Origin: Christensenella sp. UBA7588
GTDB taxonomy: Bacteria > Bacillota > Clostridia > Christensenellales > CAG-917
DNA length: 64,000 nucleotides
Reading direction: 5' to 3'
Assembly (NCBI GenBank): GCA_002478945.1
Contig: DLKM01000001.1
Coordinates: 78,055 to 142,054, forward strand
Below the pieces are notes generated by a model. The model was not told the origin of the DNA, searched no databases, and saw only the letters and a program-made list of their open reading frames with translations. The position numbers and the translations under genes were made by a program. Below are positions 8,623-15,504 of the stretch, in pieces; position 1 is the stretch's first letter, and each line of letters begins with the position of its first letter.

Positions 8623-9930
8623 TCAATAATTTATCGGCGTATAGCCGTCTATTGCCGCAAAGTACGCCGCCGTCACTTCGTCAAACGTGTTCGCGCCGTT
8701 TATTGCGTTGTATGCGCCTTGCGTATCGAAACCGTCGATAGAGGCAAACATTCTTGCGATTTGGTCGCACTTGATAACTTTGTAGTTGGCAACGGCGTTT
8801 ACGTCCGCCATTCCCCATTGCTCGAGCAGCTTTTGCGTCGCGCCTGCAATGATTGCGTGTCCGATATTTGACGGGTGCGTCCAGTCGGCATAAATGAGAG
8901 AACGACCGCGGCTGTCTGCGGTAAGATTGACTTTGCCGTTTTCGTCAACGTCGGTATTCGCGTAATCGTCAAACACCTTGTTGATGTCCAAAACGTCGAC
9001 TTGCATATCGGGGTTCTTCTCGTTGTATTCGTCTACGATTCCGTTGAGGTAATTGAGCAACTTTTGCGCCAATGCACGCACTTTTTCGATTGTGTCGTAA
9101 CCTCTGTCCGCAAGCGCGCTGTATTCTGCGGCTTTTAACAAAGACGTACCCTCGAAAACGGGATTGTATACCTTTTGGAACACGATTTTTGCAGTCGGGT
9201 TGAGCTGTCTCAATCTCGCAACGATGTCAACGATGTTTTGATATGTGGACGGAAAATTGAAAGTCGGGTCTTTGGTATAAGCGTTTTTACCGTCGAACTC
9301 GTCTCCGAACGTAACGTTGCCGTAGTCGTCCAACCACATAGAAGGACGAATAATATCGTCGCTTCCGCCGTCGTGCAAATAGTCGAACAAAGATTTGTCG
9401 TCGGCGTATTTTGCACGCAACGCGGCCTCGTTTTCATAGCCGCTGAAACAAGACAGGAACCACCTGTCGCTTCCCGTCATTTCTTGTTCTACGTCAGCCA
9501 TTTCCATCATCAACGAGCCGAGGCTGAATTGCAACATATTGTTGCCAAGTACGGAAATGTGAATTACGTCCGCTTGAGTGATGTGCGTCTTGATTTGAGT
9601 TGCGGTTTCGTCGTCTCTGTCTACAATCTGCAAAAGTCCGTCGCCTGCGTCTTTGTCCATCATTCCGCCCGAGGTAAGGTGTCCCGATATGGAGTGATTG
9701 AAATAACGCATATTGTTCGTTCTTCCGACGAGAGCGTAATAACCGTAGTTATCCCTCTCCGATACGGGAGACGGACCTATAAGAGCTTCGGCTATGGAGT
9801 CTCCGAGATAAACGATAGTAAGTTTGTCGACGTCGTTACCGCCGCCGTCTTTATCGTCGCAAGCAACCAACGACACGGCAAGCACCGCAATCAGAAGCAC
9901 CGCAACGACGAGCGAAATGATTTTTTTCAT
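8623..9930 (-). CDS. SGNH/GDSL-family hydrolase lipoprotein
   Basis: A 435-residue surface esterase-like protein. The signal ends in SLVAC (Cys24 lipidated). Block I is YLGDSIAE with the predicted catalytic Ser45, block III is close to HISVLGNNML, and block V is DWTHPSNIGH, supplying the Asp and His of the triad. Family members deacylate lipids or acetylated glycans; the substrate is not evident. An insertion of roughly 150 residues between blocks III and V makes it longer than minimal SGNH enzymes. The start at 9930 is preceded by GGGGG. An upstream in-frame ATG is rejected because it lies before the signal peptide without a ribosome binding site. Confidence 0.88.
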   Translation of the reverse strand: MKKIISLVVAVLLIAVLAVSLVACDDKDGGGNDVDKLTIVYLGDSIAEALIGPSPVSERDNYGYYALVGRTNNMRYFNHSISGHLTSGGMMDKDAGDGLLQIVDRDDETATQIKTHITQADVIHISVLGNNMLQFSLGSLMMEMADVEQEMTGSDRWFLSCFSGYENEAALRAKYADDKSLFDYLHDGGSDDIIRPSMWLDDYGNVTFGDEFDGKNAYTKDPTFNFPSTYQNIVDIVARLRQLNPTAKIVFQKVYNPVFEGTSLLKAAEYSALADRGYDTIEKVRALAQKLLNYLNGIVDEYNEKNPDMQVDVLDINKVFDDYANTDVDENGKVNLTADSRGRSLIYADWTHPSNIGHAIIAGATQKLLEQWGMADVNAVANYKVIKCDQIARMFASIDGFDTQGAYNAINGANTFDEVTAAYFAAIDGYTPINY

Positions 9931-9969
9931 AACTACCCCCGTTATGTATTGCGTTAAACGCATAGTGTC

Positions 9970-9998
9970 AGTTTACAATAAAACAAATGTTTTGTAAA
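9970..9998 (-). promoter_or_regulatory. Promoter of the SGNH-lipoprotein pair
   Basis: TTTACA and TAAACT with a 17-base spacer, minus strand. The same bases form an imperfect palindrome, TTTACAA..TTGTAAA, which could be an operator. Confidence 0.55.
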
Positions 9999-10017
9999 CA
10001 TACAATATCAATAAAAA

Positions 10018-10049
10018 AAGAAAAACCTCGTCTTTTCGAGACGAGGTCG
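10018..10049 (-). terminator. Terminator after the cyclophilin gene
   Basis: GACCTCGTCTCG, TTTT-type loop, CGAGACGAGGTC-type pairing followed by TTTTTCTTTTTTT on the minus strand. Confidence 0.88.
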
Positions 10050-10054
10050 TTTCC

Positions 10055-10567
10055 TTACGCTTTTTTGACAAAAGACGCTTTTTTGATTTTTTGTTCCGCG
10101 AGCGGACGGTCGTTGTAATCGGTCTGAACGGACGCAATGTTATCAACCGTATCCATACCCTCAACCACTTTGCCGAACGCGGCGTATTGTCCGTCCAAAA
10201 ACTTTGCGTCCGCGTGACAGATAAAGAATTGCGACGACGCGGAGTTGTAGAACTGACTGCGAGCCATAGAGATTACGCCTCTTTCGTGAGAGAGCGGATT
10301 GTTCACACCGTTGACTCTGAACTCTCCTTTTATATTCTCTTTGCTGCCGCCCATACCCGTGCCTTGCGGGTCTCCGCCTTGAATCATAAAACCGGAGATA
10401 ACTCTATGAAAAATAAGTCCGTCGTAAAAGCCTTGTCCTACGAGTTTCTGAAAATTTTTGACGGTTATCGGTGCAACCGACGGCATAAGTTCCACTATCA
10501 TTTCGCCGCCGTTTTGCATTGCGATTTTTACATATTCGGTTGTTTCGTTCGTATCGATAAATGCCAT
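10055..10567 (-). CDS. Cyclophilin-type peptidyl-prolyl isomerase
   Basis: A 170-residue cytoplasmic cyclophilin that catalyses cis-trans isomerisation of prolyl bonds. The active-site segments FHRVISGFMIQGGDPQGTG and SQFFICHADAKFLDG..AFGKV are present, including the catalytic Arg of FHRV. The start at 10567 has an AGAGG site. The longer open frame to 10696 runs into the upstream gene and has no site. It lies 50 bases after the flavoprotein gene in the same direction, probably co-transcribed with it. Confidence 0.93.
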   Translation of the reverse strand: MAFIDTNETTEYVKIAMQNGGEMIVELMPSVAPITVKNFQKLVGQGFYDGLIFHRVISGFMIQGGDPQGTGMGGSKENIKGEFRVNGVNNPLSHERGVISMARSQFYNSASSQFFICHADAKFLDGQYAAFGKVVEGMDTVDNIASVQTDYNDRPLAEQKIKKASFVKKA

Positions 10568-10617
10568 AATTACCTCTTTATATATCGTTTTTGTGCATAT
10601 AAAATGCCGTTTATGCG

Positions 10618-11820
10618 TTATAGACTGTTTTTCGCAATAACGGCGGCAACCGCCTTCGCACTTGAAAACGCCCATTGCAGATTGTATCCTCCGCAATCTC
10701 CGTCCACGTCGAGTGCTTCTCCTATCGCATAAGCGTTTTTCGCTTTGAGCGACATAAGATTTTCGTCGAATTCTCTCGTATCGAGACCGCCCGACATAAC
10801 TTGCGCAAGGCTTGCGTCTCCGAGACCCTCGATTGTAAATCTATAATTTTTGACGGCGTTTGCGAGCGCGCCGATTTTGCTTGCCGCAAGGTCGCTCGCG
10901 TTGCATCCCGCAGCCCATATTATTCGCTCCTGCACCTTGCTGTGGAAAGTGCCTGTAAGCAGTTGCGCCACCGTTGAATTGTTGTCGCGTTTGCGCAATA
11001 TCTCCTCGACTTCCGCCTTGGAATACTCGGGCATAAAGTCTATCGTTAGCATATCTCCCGCTTTCGCTCTGCCTCTGGCAATCTCGCTCGACAGATTGAA
11101 CACGGCAATTCCGCTCACTCCGAAATCTTTGAACAGCACCTCTCCCGTTTCGTATCTGTAACCGATGCGAACGCCCGCTTTGACTCTGACGCCCTGAAGC
11201 CCCTTGAGAGGCTCTTTGTCCGTGCGAATAGGCACAAGGGATGGCGTAAAATCTCTCGACGTATGTCCGAGAGCCTTGAAAAGCGACAAGCTGTTTTTGC
11301 CGAACGTGGCAGGCGAACCCGTCGCAAGCACCACGTTGTCCGCTTCGACGGAAAACGCCTCGTTGGGCATATTCTCCTTGCGTACCACACCGCTCACGGT
11401 AAAAGCGTCGTGAAAAGCGTCTATGGAATTTACGACGTGCGCCGTGTATACGTCGACGCCGTTGCGCTCAACCGCCGCTCGCAAAACGTCGAGAACGGAT
11501 GCCGCGCACTCGCTGTACGGATATACGCGCTTGTCGATGACTTTGGTCAACAAGCCCATTCTCTCAAAACTCGCTATGGTATCGTGCGCGTCGAATCTAT
11601 CGAGAAAATCTTCCACAAAATTCGGCTTGTTGTAATGGACGATATTCATATCGAGATTGGTAAGATTGCACTTGCCGTTGCCCGTCGCAAGCAATTTTTT
11701 GCCGACGCGGTCGTTGCTCTCGAGAATCGCCACCGATAAAGCGGTCGGCAGTTGCGCCGCCAAAAACAGTCCGCCCGCGCCTCCGCCGATAATAATAACG
11801 TTATACTTTTTCTTATTCAT
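10618..11820 (-). CDS. HI0933-family FAD/NAD(P)-dependent oxidoreductase
   Basis: A 400-residue flavoprotein. The N-terminal GGGAGG within VIIIGGGAGGLFLA is the dinucleotide-binding fold for FAD. VGKKLLATGNGKCNLTN is the hallmark of the HI0933/YhiN/BaiN family, and the C-terminal GGYNLQWAFSSA motif closes the FAD site. Members are annotated as aminoacetone oxidase-like or as bile-acid 7-dehydroxylation reductases (BaiN); the physiological substrate is usually unknown. No Shine-Dalgarno site is seen, and the predicted promoter places the transcript start at or next to the ATG, so the message is probably leaderless. Confidence 0.9.
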   Translation of the reverse strand: MNKKKYNVIIIGGGAGGLFLAAQLPTALSVAILESNDRVGKKLLATGNGKCNLTNLDMNIVHYNKPNFVEDFLDRFDAHDTIASFERMGLLTKVIDKRVYPYSECAASVLDVLRAAVERNGVDVYTAHVVNSIDAFHDAFTVSGVVRKENMPNEAFSVEADNVVLATGSPATFGKNSLSLFKALGHTSRDFTPSLVPIRTDKEPLKGLQGVRVKAGVRIGYRYETGEVLFKDFGVSGIAVFNLSSEIARGRAKAGDMLTIDFMPEYSKAEVEEILRKRDNNSTVAQLLTGTFHSKVQERIIWAAGCNASDLAASKIGALANAVKNYRFTIEGLGDASLAQVMSGGLDTREFDENLMSLKAKNAYAIGEALDVDGDCGGYNLQWAFSSAKAVAAVIAKNSL

Positions 11821-11826
11821 AGCAAC

Positions 11827-11855
11827 ATTCTAACACACGCAAACGTATAAATCAA
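11827..11855 (-). promoter_or_regulatory. Promoter giving a probably leaderless mRNA
   Basis: TTGATT and TAGAAT with a 17-base spacer, minus strand. The -10 ends only six bases before the ATG of the flavoprotein gene, so transcription should start at or beside the A of the start codon. Confidence 0.65.
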
Positions 11856-11881
11856 TTTTTTTCCAAAATATCGCAAAACAC

Positions 11882-11910
11882 TTGTCAAACAATCAGGATT
11901 AGTGTATTAT
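11882..11910 (+). promoter_or_regulatory. Promoter of tRNA-Val
   Basis: TTGTCA and TATTAT with a 17-base spacer, ending 12 bases before the tRNA. Confidence 0.85.
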
Positions 11911-11922
11911 AACTCTTGCTTT

Positions 11923-11999
11923 GGAGGCATAGCCCAGTTGGTTAGAGCGCTACGTTGACATCGTAGAGGTCATAAGTTCGAGTCTTATTGTCTCCACCA
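11923..11999 (+). tRNA. tRNA-Val(GAC)
   Basis: A complete cloverleaf of 77 bases with encoded CCA. The acceptor arm is GGAGGCA/TGTCTCC, the anticodon arm is CTACG-TTGACAT-CGTAG with anticodon GAC (reads GUC/GUU valine), and the T arm is ATAAG-TTCGAGT-CTTAT. It has its own promoter and terminator. The last 21 bases are repeated exactly at 12168-12188, the usual footprint of tRNA-targeted integration. Confidence 0.97.
11979..11999 (+). repeat. tRNA-Val 3' end, copy 1 of 21-bp direct repeat
   Basis: A 21-bp sequence from CGAGTCTTATTG to the terminal CCACCA of the tRNA, repeated exactly 189 bases downstream. It probably acts, or acted, as an attachment core. Confidence 0.85.
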
Positions 12000-12007
12000 A
12001 CAATTCG

Positions 12008-12040
12008 AAAACCCTACTGTTTAGTAGGGTTTTTCTTTTG
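12008..12040 (+). terminator. Terminator directly after tRNA-Val
   Basis: AACCCTACT, GTTT loop, AGTAGGGTT, then TTTCTTTT. The same CCCTACTGTTTAGTAG motif recurs in the tRNA-Ser terminator at 49.58 kb. Confidence 0.88.
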
Positions 12041-12068
12041 TCGCTGTTTCCAATCTCACTCGAACTCG

Positions 12069-12130
12069 GCGGTATGTCTACCGCCTCCGCCCCTTCGGTG
12101 CGGTTATGCCCCACGGTCATATTGCACGCT
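12069..12130 (+). repeat. 62-bp direct repeat, left copy (island boundary)
   Basis: 62 bases that recur in the same orientation at 27168-27229 with six mismatches and no gaps; the last 26 bases are identical. Between the two copies lie the recombinase remnant and the whole phosphorothioation operon, so this marks the left edge of the island. It lies within the 189-bp segment defined by the duplicated tRNA-Val end. Confidence 0.8.
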
Positions 12131-12167
12131 TCGCTTCCAAATGCAAGCATTTTCGCTCGCTGTTGGA

Positions 12168-12188
12168 CGAGTCTTATTGTCTCCACCA
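12168..12188 (+). repeat. tRNA-Val 3' end, copy 2
   Basis: An exact 21-bp copy of the tRNA-Val 3' end including CCACCA, with no tRNA body attached. A strong terminator follows immediately. The simplest reading is that a 189-bp segment was inserted at the tRNA end, recreating it. Confidence 0.85.
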
Positions 12189-12194
12189 CACGAT

Positions 12195-12240
12195 AACCAT
12201 CCGCACCTGTCGCACTTACAGGAGCGGATGGTTTATTTTT
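12195..12240 (+). terminator. Second terminator behind the duplicated tRNA end
   Basis: AACCATCCGC..CCTGT, short loop, ACAGG..GCGGATGGTT, then TTATTTTT. This was probably the original tRNA-Val terminator before the 189-bp insertion. Confidence 0.85.
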
Positions 12241-12316
12241 ATCAAACATTTTATAGTTTATTGGCAAACACAAATCTTTGTTCCTTAATAAGCGATTATT
12301 CTATCGAATAAGTTAT

Positions 12317-12541
12317 TCAAGAGTGTTTTGGTGATGCGCTTAATGCTTTTCGCAGGTATTTTTCTGCCTCATCTCGCGATAAATCAAGTGACAATTTGTT
12401 TTCTTCATTCGCTATTTCTTTTTCCATGTCGGCTTTATCGTTTTCAAGCTTAATCAATCTTTCTTTTATGCTTGTACCTTCTTGTGTCAAAACTACTGCA
12501 CGTCCAACAGGCAAAAAGTTCTTATGTTTTTGTGTCTGTTA
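12317..12541 (-). pseudogene. Serine recombinase C-terminal remnant
   Basis: About 70 codons remain open on the minus strand. The product begins after a stop with QTQKHKNFLPVGRAVVL and continues into a charged coiled coil (SIKERLIKLENDKADMEKEI) and a final helix (LSRDEAEKYLRKAL). This pattern matches the end of large serine recombinases, where a coil follows the zinc ribbon. The catalytic and zinc-binding parts are missing and no ATG or ribosome binding site is present. It is most likely the decayed integrase of the island. With only 65-70 residues the family call is tentative. Confidence 0.5.
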
Positions 12542-12582
12542 TCATTTTTAATGTCCTATTTTTGAGACGTGTAAAATGATAA
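12539..12582. promoter_or_regulatory. 10-bp inverted repeat, possible regulator site
   Basis: TTATCATTTT (12539-12548) and AAAATGATAA (12573-12582) are perfect inverted arms with 24 bases between them. Their core TCATTTT/AAAATGA is the same as in the palindrome over the operon promoter at 12668-12689, which suggests four half-sites for one regulator, presumably the HTH protein encoded next. Confidence 0.5.
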
Positions 12583-12643
12583 GATCTTGGTAATAAAAGG
12601 TAATCGCATCTTTTAGACTAATGTAAATTACATTGTATCTATC

Positions 12644-12673
12644 TTGACACCTGCTGTTAATTTATGTTAAAAT
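12644..12673 (+). promoter_or_regulatory. Promoter of the phosphorothioation operon
   Basis: Consensus TTGACA (12644-12649), 18-base spacer and TAAAAT (12668-12673). The only clear promoter before the 11-gene operon. Confidence 0.75.
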
Positions 12674-12689
12674 GAGTTAAATCATTTTA
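12668..12689. promoter_or_regulatory. Operator palindrome over the -10 box
   Basis: TAAAATGA-GTTAAA-TCATTTTA is a perfect 8-bp inverted repeat that starts on the first base of the -10 hexamer. A repressor bound here would block RNA polymerase. The next gene is a small HTH protein, the natural candidate. Confidence 0.6.
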
Positions 12690-12704
12690 ATTCGAGGTGT
12701 ATCG

Positions 12705-12896
12705 ATGACATTTGCCGAGAAAGTGAAATATGTTAGAGGTGTTTTGCTCATAAGCCAAAAAGATCTTGCTAAAGAGTTGGGTGTGTCTAACGTAACAATC
12801 AATAGATGGGAAAACGGTGTTATCAACCCTTCATTTCTAACTGAGAAAAAGTTTGAAGCTTTTTGCAATGCTTGTGGAATTGAAATAAAGGAATAA
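12705..12896 (+). CDS. Small XRE-family HTH regulator
   Basis: A 63-residue protein that is almost entirely one Cro/CI-type helix-turn-helix (residues 4-60): KYVRGVLLISQKDLAKELGV is helices 1-2 and NVTINRWENG is the recognition helix. CGAGGTG precedes the ATG. First gene of the operon and, from the palindrome over the promoter, a likely autoregulator of the modification genes. Dnd loci elsewhere are commonly controlled by a DndB protein; this one has both an HTH protein and a DndB-like protein at the far end. Confidence 0.85.
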   Translation: MTFAEKVKYVRGVLLISQKDLAKELGVSNVTINRWENGVINPSFLTEKKFEAFCNACGIEIKE

Positions 12897-12899
12897 CAT

Positions 12900-14615
12900 A
12901 TGTGGTGTGCAAATTGTAACAAAACTTCATATTCAGATGTCTGTGAAGTCTGTGGCGGCAAAACACAGCAAGACACGCCAATAGAATTGTATTGGTGTGA
13001 TTCTTGTCGTGTTCCAATAATACGCGAGTTATCAGACACTTCTCCGATGATTTGTCCGTCTTGCGGAAAGCCCATTCGTTACCTTGCAAAAGACTTAAGA
13101 CCGGTTTTCCCTGAAGAACGGTTGTTACTTGAAGTTATAAAGGGCACTCCTCTTGCTTTTATAAATTCTTCGGTATGGGCATCTGGTAGTCGTTATTACA
13201 TAGATGGGAAAATAGCAAATCTTTCTATTGAAACACTTAAAAAGATAGATGTAGAAAAAGTTGTAGAAACATTATCTCAGTATAAAGACAAAAATGATTA
13301 TTCATTTTTCGATGAAAATATCAAAACTTTTATCGACTGCAATCGAGAAAGATTGGATTCAATAAAAAACGAAGCTACTTCGTTTGTTGTTGAGCAAGTG
13401 AAACGGTTTCCTAATCATAAATTGGTAATTTCTTTCTCAGGTGGAAAAGACTCAACCGTTGTGGCGGATATAGTAACAAGAGCATTGAGTGATCCGAGCA
13501 TAGTTCATATATTTGGAGATACGACATTAGAATTTCCGACCACATATGAATATGTAAGCAGATTCCGCAAAAACAATCCGATGGCAATCGTAAAAACGGC
13601 TAAAAATAAAGAGCAAGACTTTTATTCCGTATGCGATGAGATTGGCCCTCCGGCGAGAATGATGCGCTGGTGTTGCACTATGTTCAAAACCGGACCGATT
13701 ACTAAAGTATTGAATTCTATGTTTAAGGATTCAAAAATACTTACCTTTTATGGTATTCGTAAGCATGAGTCCGCCAGCCGTAGCAAATATGATAGAGTCG
13801 CTAACGGGGCAAATGTTAAAATACAAAAACAAACCGTTGCTGCCCCTATTTTTTACTGGACCGATATTGAGGTGTGGCTTTATATGCTCGCTGAGGATGT
13901 CGATTTTAACGATGCCTATCGTTTAGGATATGACCGCGTTGGTTGTTGGTGTTGCCCCAATAATACAATCCGTTCTCAGTTGTTGGCTAAAGTATATATG
14001 CCTGACAGGGCAAAAAAGTGGCGTGATTATTTAATTGAATTCGCGAAACGTCTTGGTAAACCAGATCCTGAAGTGTACGTCGATGACGGTTTTTGGAAAG
14101 CAAGACAAGGTGGAAACGGATTGGCTGCAGCCGAAGACGTAAAAATCAGATATACCAACTGTACAGCGGAAGATCATGCAAAAATTTACAAACTAAACAA
14201 ACCCATAACGGATGACTTTTACTATCTTTTTGTTCCATTTGGAAAAGTAAGCAAGGAGCTGGGACGAAAGCTTTTACATGAGGTTATGGTTTTGGATATT
14301 CGAACTAATGTACCAATTATGTCCATTCAACCGTTTACTCAGAATGGATATGATTATGCTGTAAAGATTCGCACTATGAATGTCGCAGACCACGATGCGT
14401 TACAACGCATGGCGTCGTATCAAGTACGAAAATACAACGCTTGCAGACAGTGCCTGAAATGTGAATCTGTATGTCCTTATGGAGCAATTTCCATTTCCTT
14501 AGGGATTTATAAAATCGATGAAAATGTATGTAAACATTGTAAAAAATGCGTTACGCCAAAATATCTTGATGGCGGTTGCTTGATGGATAGGTTCTTAAAA
14601 TCGAAAGAGGACTAA
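12900..14615 (+). CDS. DndC-like PP-loop sulfurtransferase with zinc ribbons and ferredoxin domain
   Basis: A 571-residue protein of the PAPS reductase/DndC group, which activates the DNA backbone with ATP and passes sulfur to it. Two zinc-ribbon-like Cys pairs occupy residues 1-60 (CANC..CEVC and CDSC..CPSC). The PP-loop SFSGGKDST is at about 178-186, followed by RMMRWCCTMFKTGP and GCWCCPNNT, Cys motifs typical of the family. The C-terminus carries a ferredoxin-type site (CRQCLKCESVCP) and a second CKHCKKC cluster. The added ribbons and two likely 4Fe-4S sites are not part of textbook DndC and recall the PAPS-reductase-like BrxP of BREX type 4. AAAGGAATAACAT precedes the ATG. Confidence 0.85.
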   Translation: MWCANCNKTSYSDVCEVCGGKTQQDTPIELYWCDSCRVPIIRELSDTSPMICPSCGKPIRYLAKDLRPVFPEERLLLEVIKGTPLAFINSSVWASGSRYYIDGKIANLSIETLKKIDVEKVVETLSQYKDKNDYSFFDENIKTFIDCNRERLDSIKNEATSFVVEQVKRFPNHKLVISFSGGKDSTVVADIVTRALSDPSIVHIFGDTTLEFPTTYEYVSRFRKNNPMAIVKTAKNKEQDFYSVCDEIGPPARMMRWCCTMFKTGPITKVLNSMFKDSKILTFYGIRKHESASRSKYDRVANGANVKIQKQTVAAPIFYWTDIEVWLYMLAEDVDFNDAYRLGYDRVGCWCCPNNTIRSQLLAKVYMPDRAKKWRDYLIEFAKRLGKPDPEVYVDDGFWKARQGGNGLAAAEDVKIRYTNCTAEDHAKIYKLNKPITDDFYYLFVPFGKVSKELGRKLLHEVMVLDIRTNVPIMSIQPFTQNGYDYAVKIRTMNVADHDALQRMASYQVRKYNACRQCLKCESVCPYGAISISLGIYKIDENVCKHCKKCVTPKYLDGGCLMDRFLKSKED

Positions 14616-14616
14616 T

Positions 14617-15504
14617 ATGAAGATAAGAGCTCATGAAACTTTTAGCATAAGAAAAGGCTGGATCCATAAGGGTGTTAAAAACATTCTTGTTTATCCGCGT
14701 TTATTTACTGATAAAAACATAAATCCATGTGATATTCTCGGAATAGGAACAAACATGGTAAAATCACTTAGATATTGGATGACCGCCGTCGGTATTATGG
14801 AAGAAGTATCCGAAGGTAATCAAAAAGTACAAAAATTAACTCGTTTGGGTGAAATTATCGACGAGTATGATAAATATTACGAAGAAGACGGTACTAACTG
14901 GCTCCTTCACTATATGCTTGCAAAAAATGAGGAATTAGCAACAGCGTGGTATTGGTTCTTTAATATATTCAAAATCAATTCTTTCGACAAGCAGTTGTTT
15001 ATAAGAGAACTATCTGAATTCTTAAATACAGAATACTATTATGATGGCTCGGAAAAAATGCTTGGCGATGAGTTTGACTGCATAATAAAAACTTATTGTT
15101 CAAAAGGCAAAGATGTATCTCCTGAAGATATAAATGAATGTCCTTTAACAGACTTGCACTTGATTGAAGTATCTGACAATAAAGACTATAAAAAGCATAC
15201 GCCAGATAGAGATGCGATACATCCGCTCATAATTCTTGCAGTTATAAGTGAACAAGCCTATATTTCTAAGAAAAAAGAAGTTCTGATAACAGACTTGCTC
15301 AATAAAGAATGTAACGTTGGAAGAATATTTAACCTTGATAGAGCGACTTGTTTCTATTATCTTGAGCAACTACAAAAAGGTGGCTATCTCGAAATAGTAA
15401 GAACAGCAGGACTCGACGTTATTCAGTTGAAACAACAATATGATTTTTACGATATTATTGTTTCTTATTATCAAGCGATAAATGGGGTAAACATAAATGA
15501 GTAA
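14617..15504 (+). CDS. DUF4007-family protein
   Basis: A 295-residue soluble protein beginning with the family signature RAHETFSIRKGWIHKG, with a winged-helix-like C-terminal half (AT-rich, charged). DUF4007 proteins are recurrent neighbours of PAPS-reductase-like genes in phosphorothioation loci; their biochemical role is not established. It starts one base after the stop of the sulfurtransferase gene and overlaps the next gene by eight bases, so the three are translationally linked. A role as DNA-binding or scaffold subunit is inference. Confidence 0.8.
   Translation: MKIRAHETFSIRKGWIHKGVKNILVYPRLFTDKNINPCDILGIGTNMVKSLRYWMTAVGIMEEVSEGNQKVQKLTRLGEIIDEYDKYYEEDGTNWLLHYMLAKNEELATAWYWFFNIFKINSFDKQLFIRELSEFLNTEYYYDGSEKMLGDEFDCIIKTYCSKGKDVSPEDINECPLTDLHLIEVSDNKDYKKHTPDRDAIHPLIILAVISEQAYISKKKEVLITDLLNKECNVGRIFNLDRATCFYYLEQLQKGGYLEIVRTAGLDVIQLKQQYDFYDIIVSYYQAINGVNINE

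Noticed and set aside
12168..12188. Second tRNA gene
   Set aside because: Only the last 21 bases of tRNA-Val are present; there is no anticodon or D arm.
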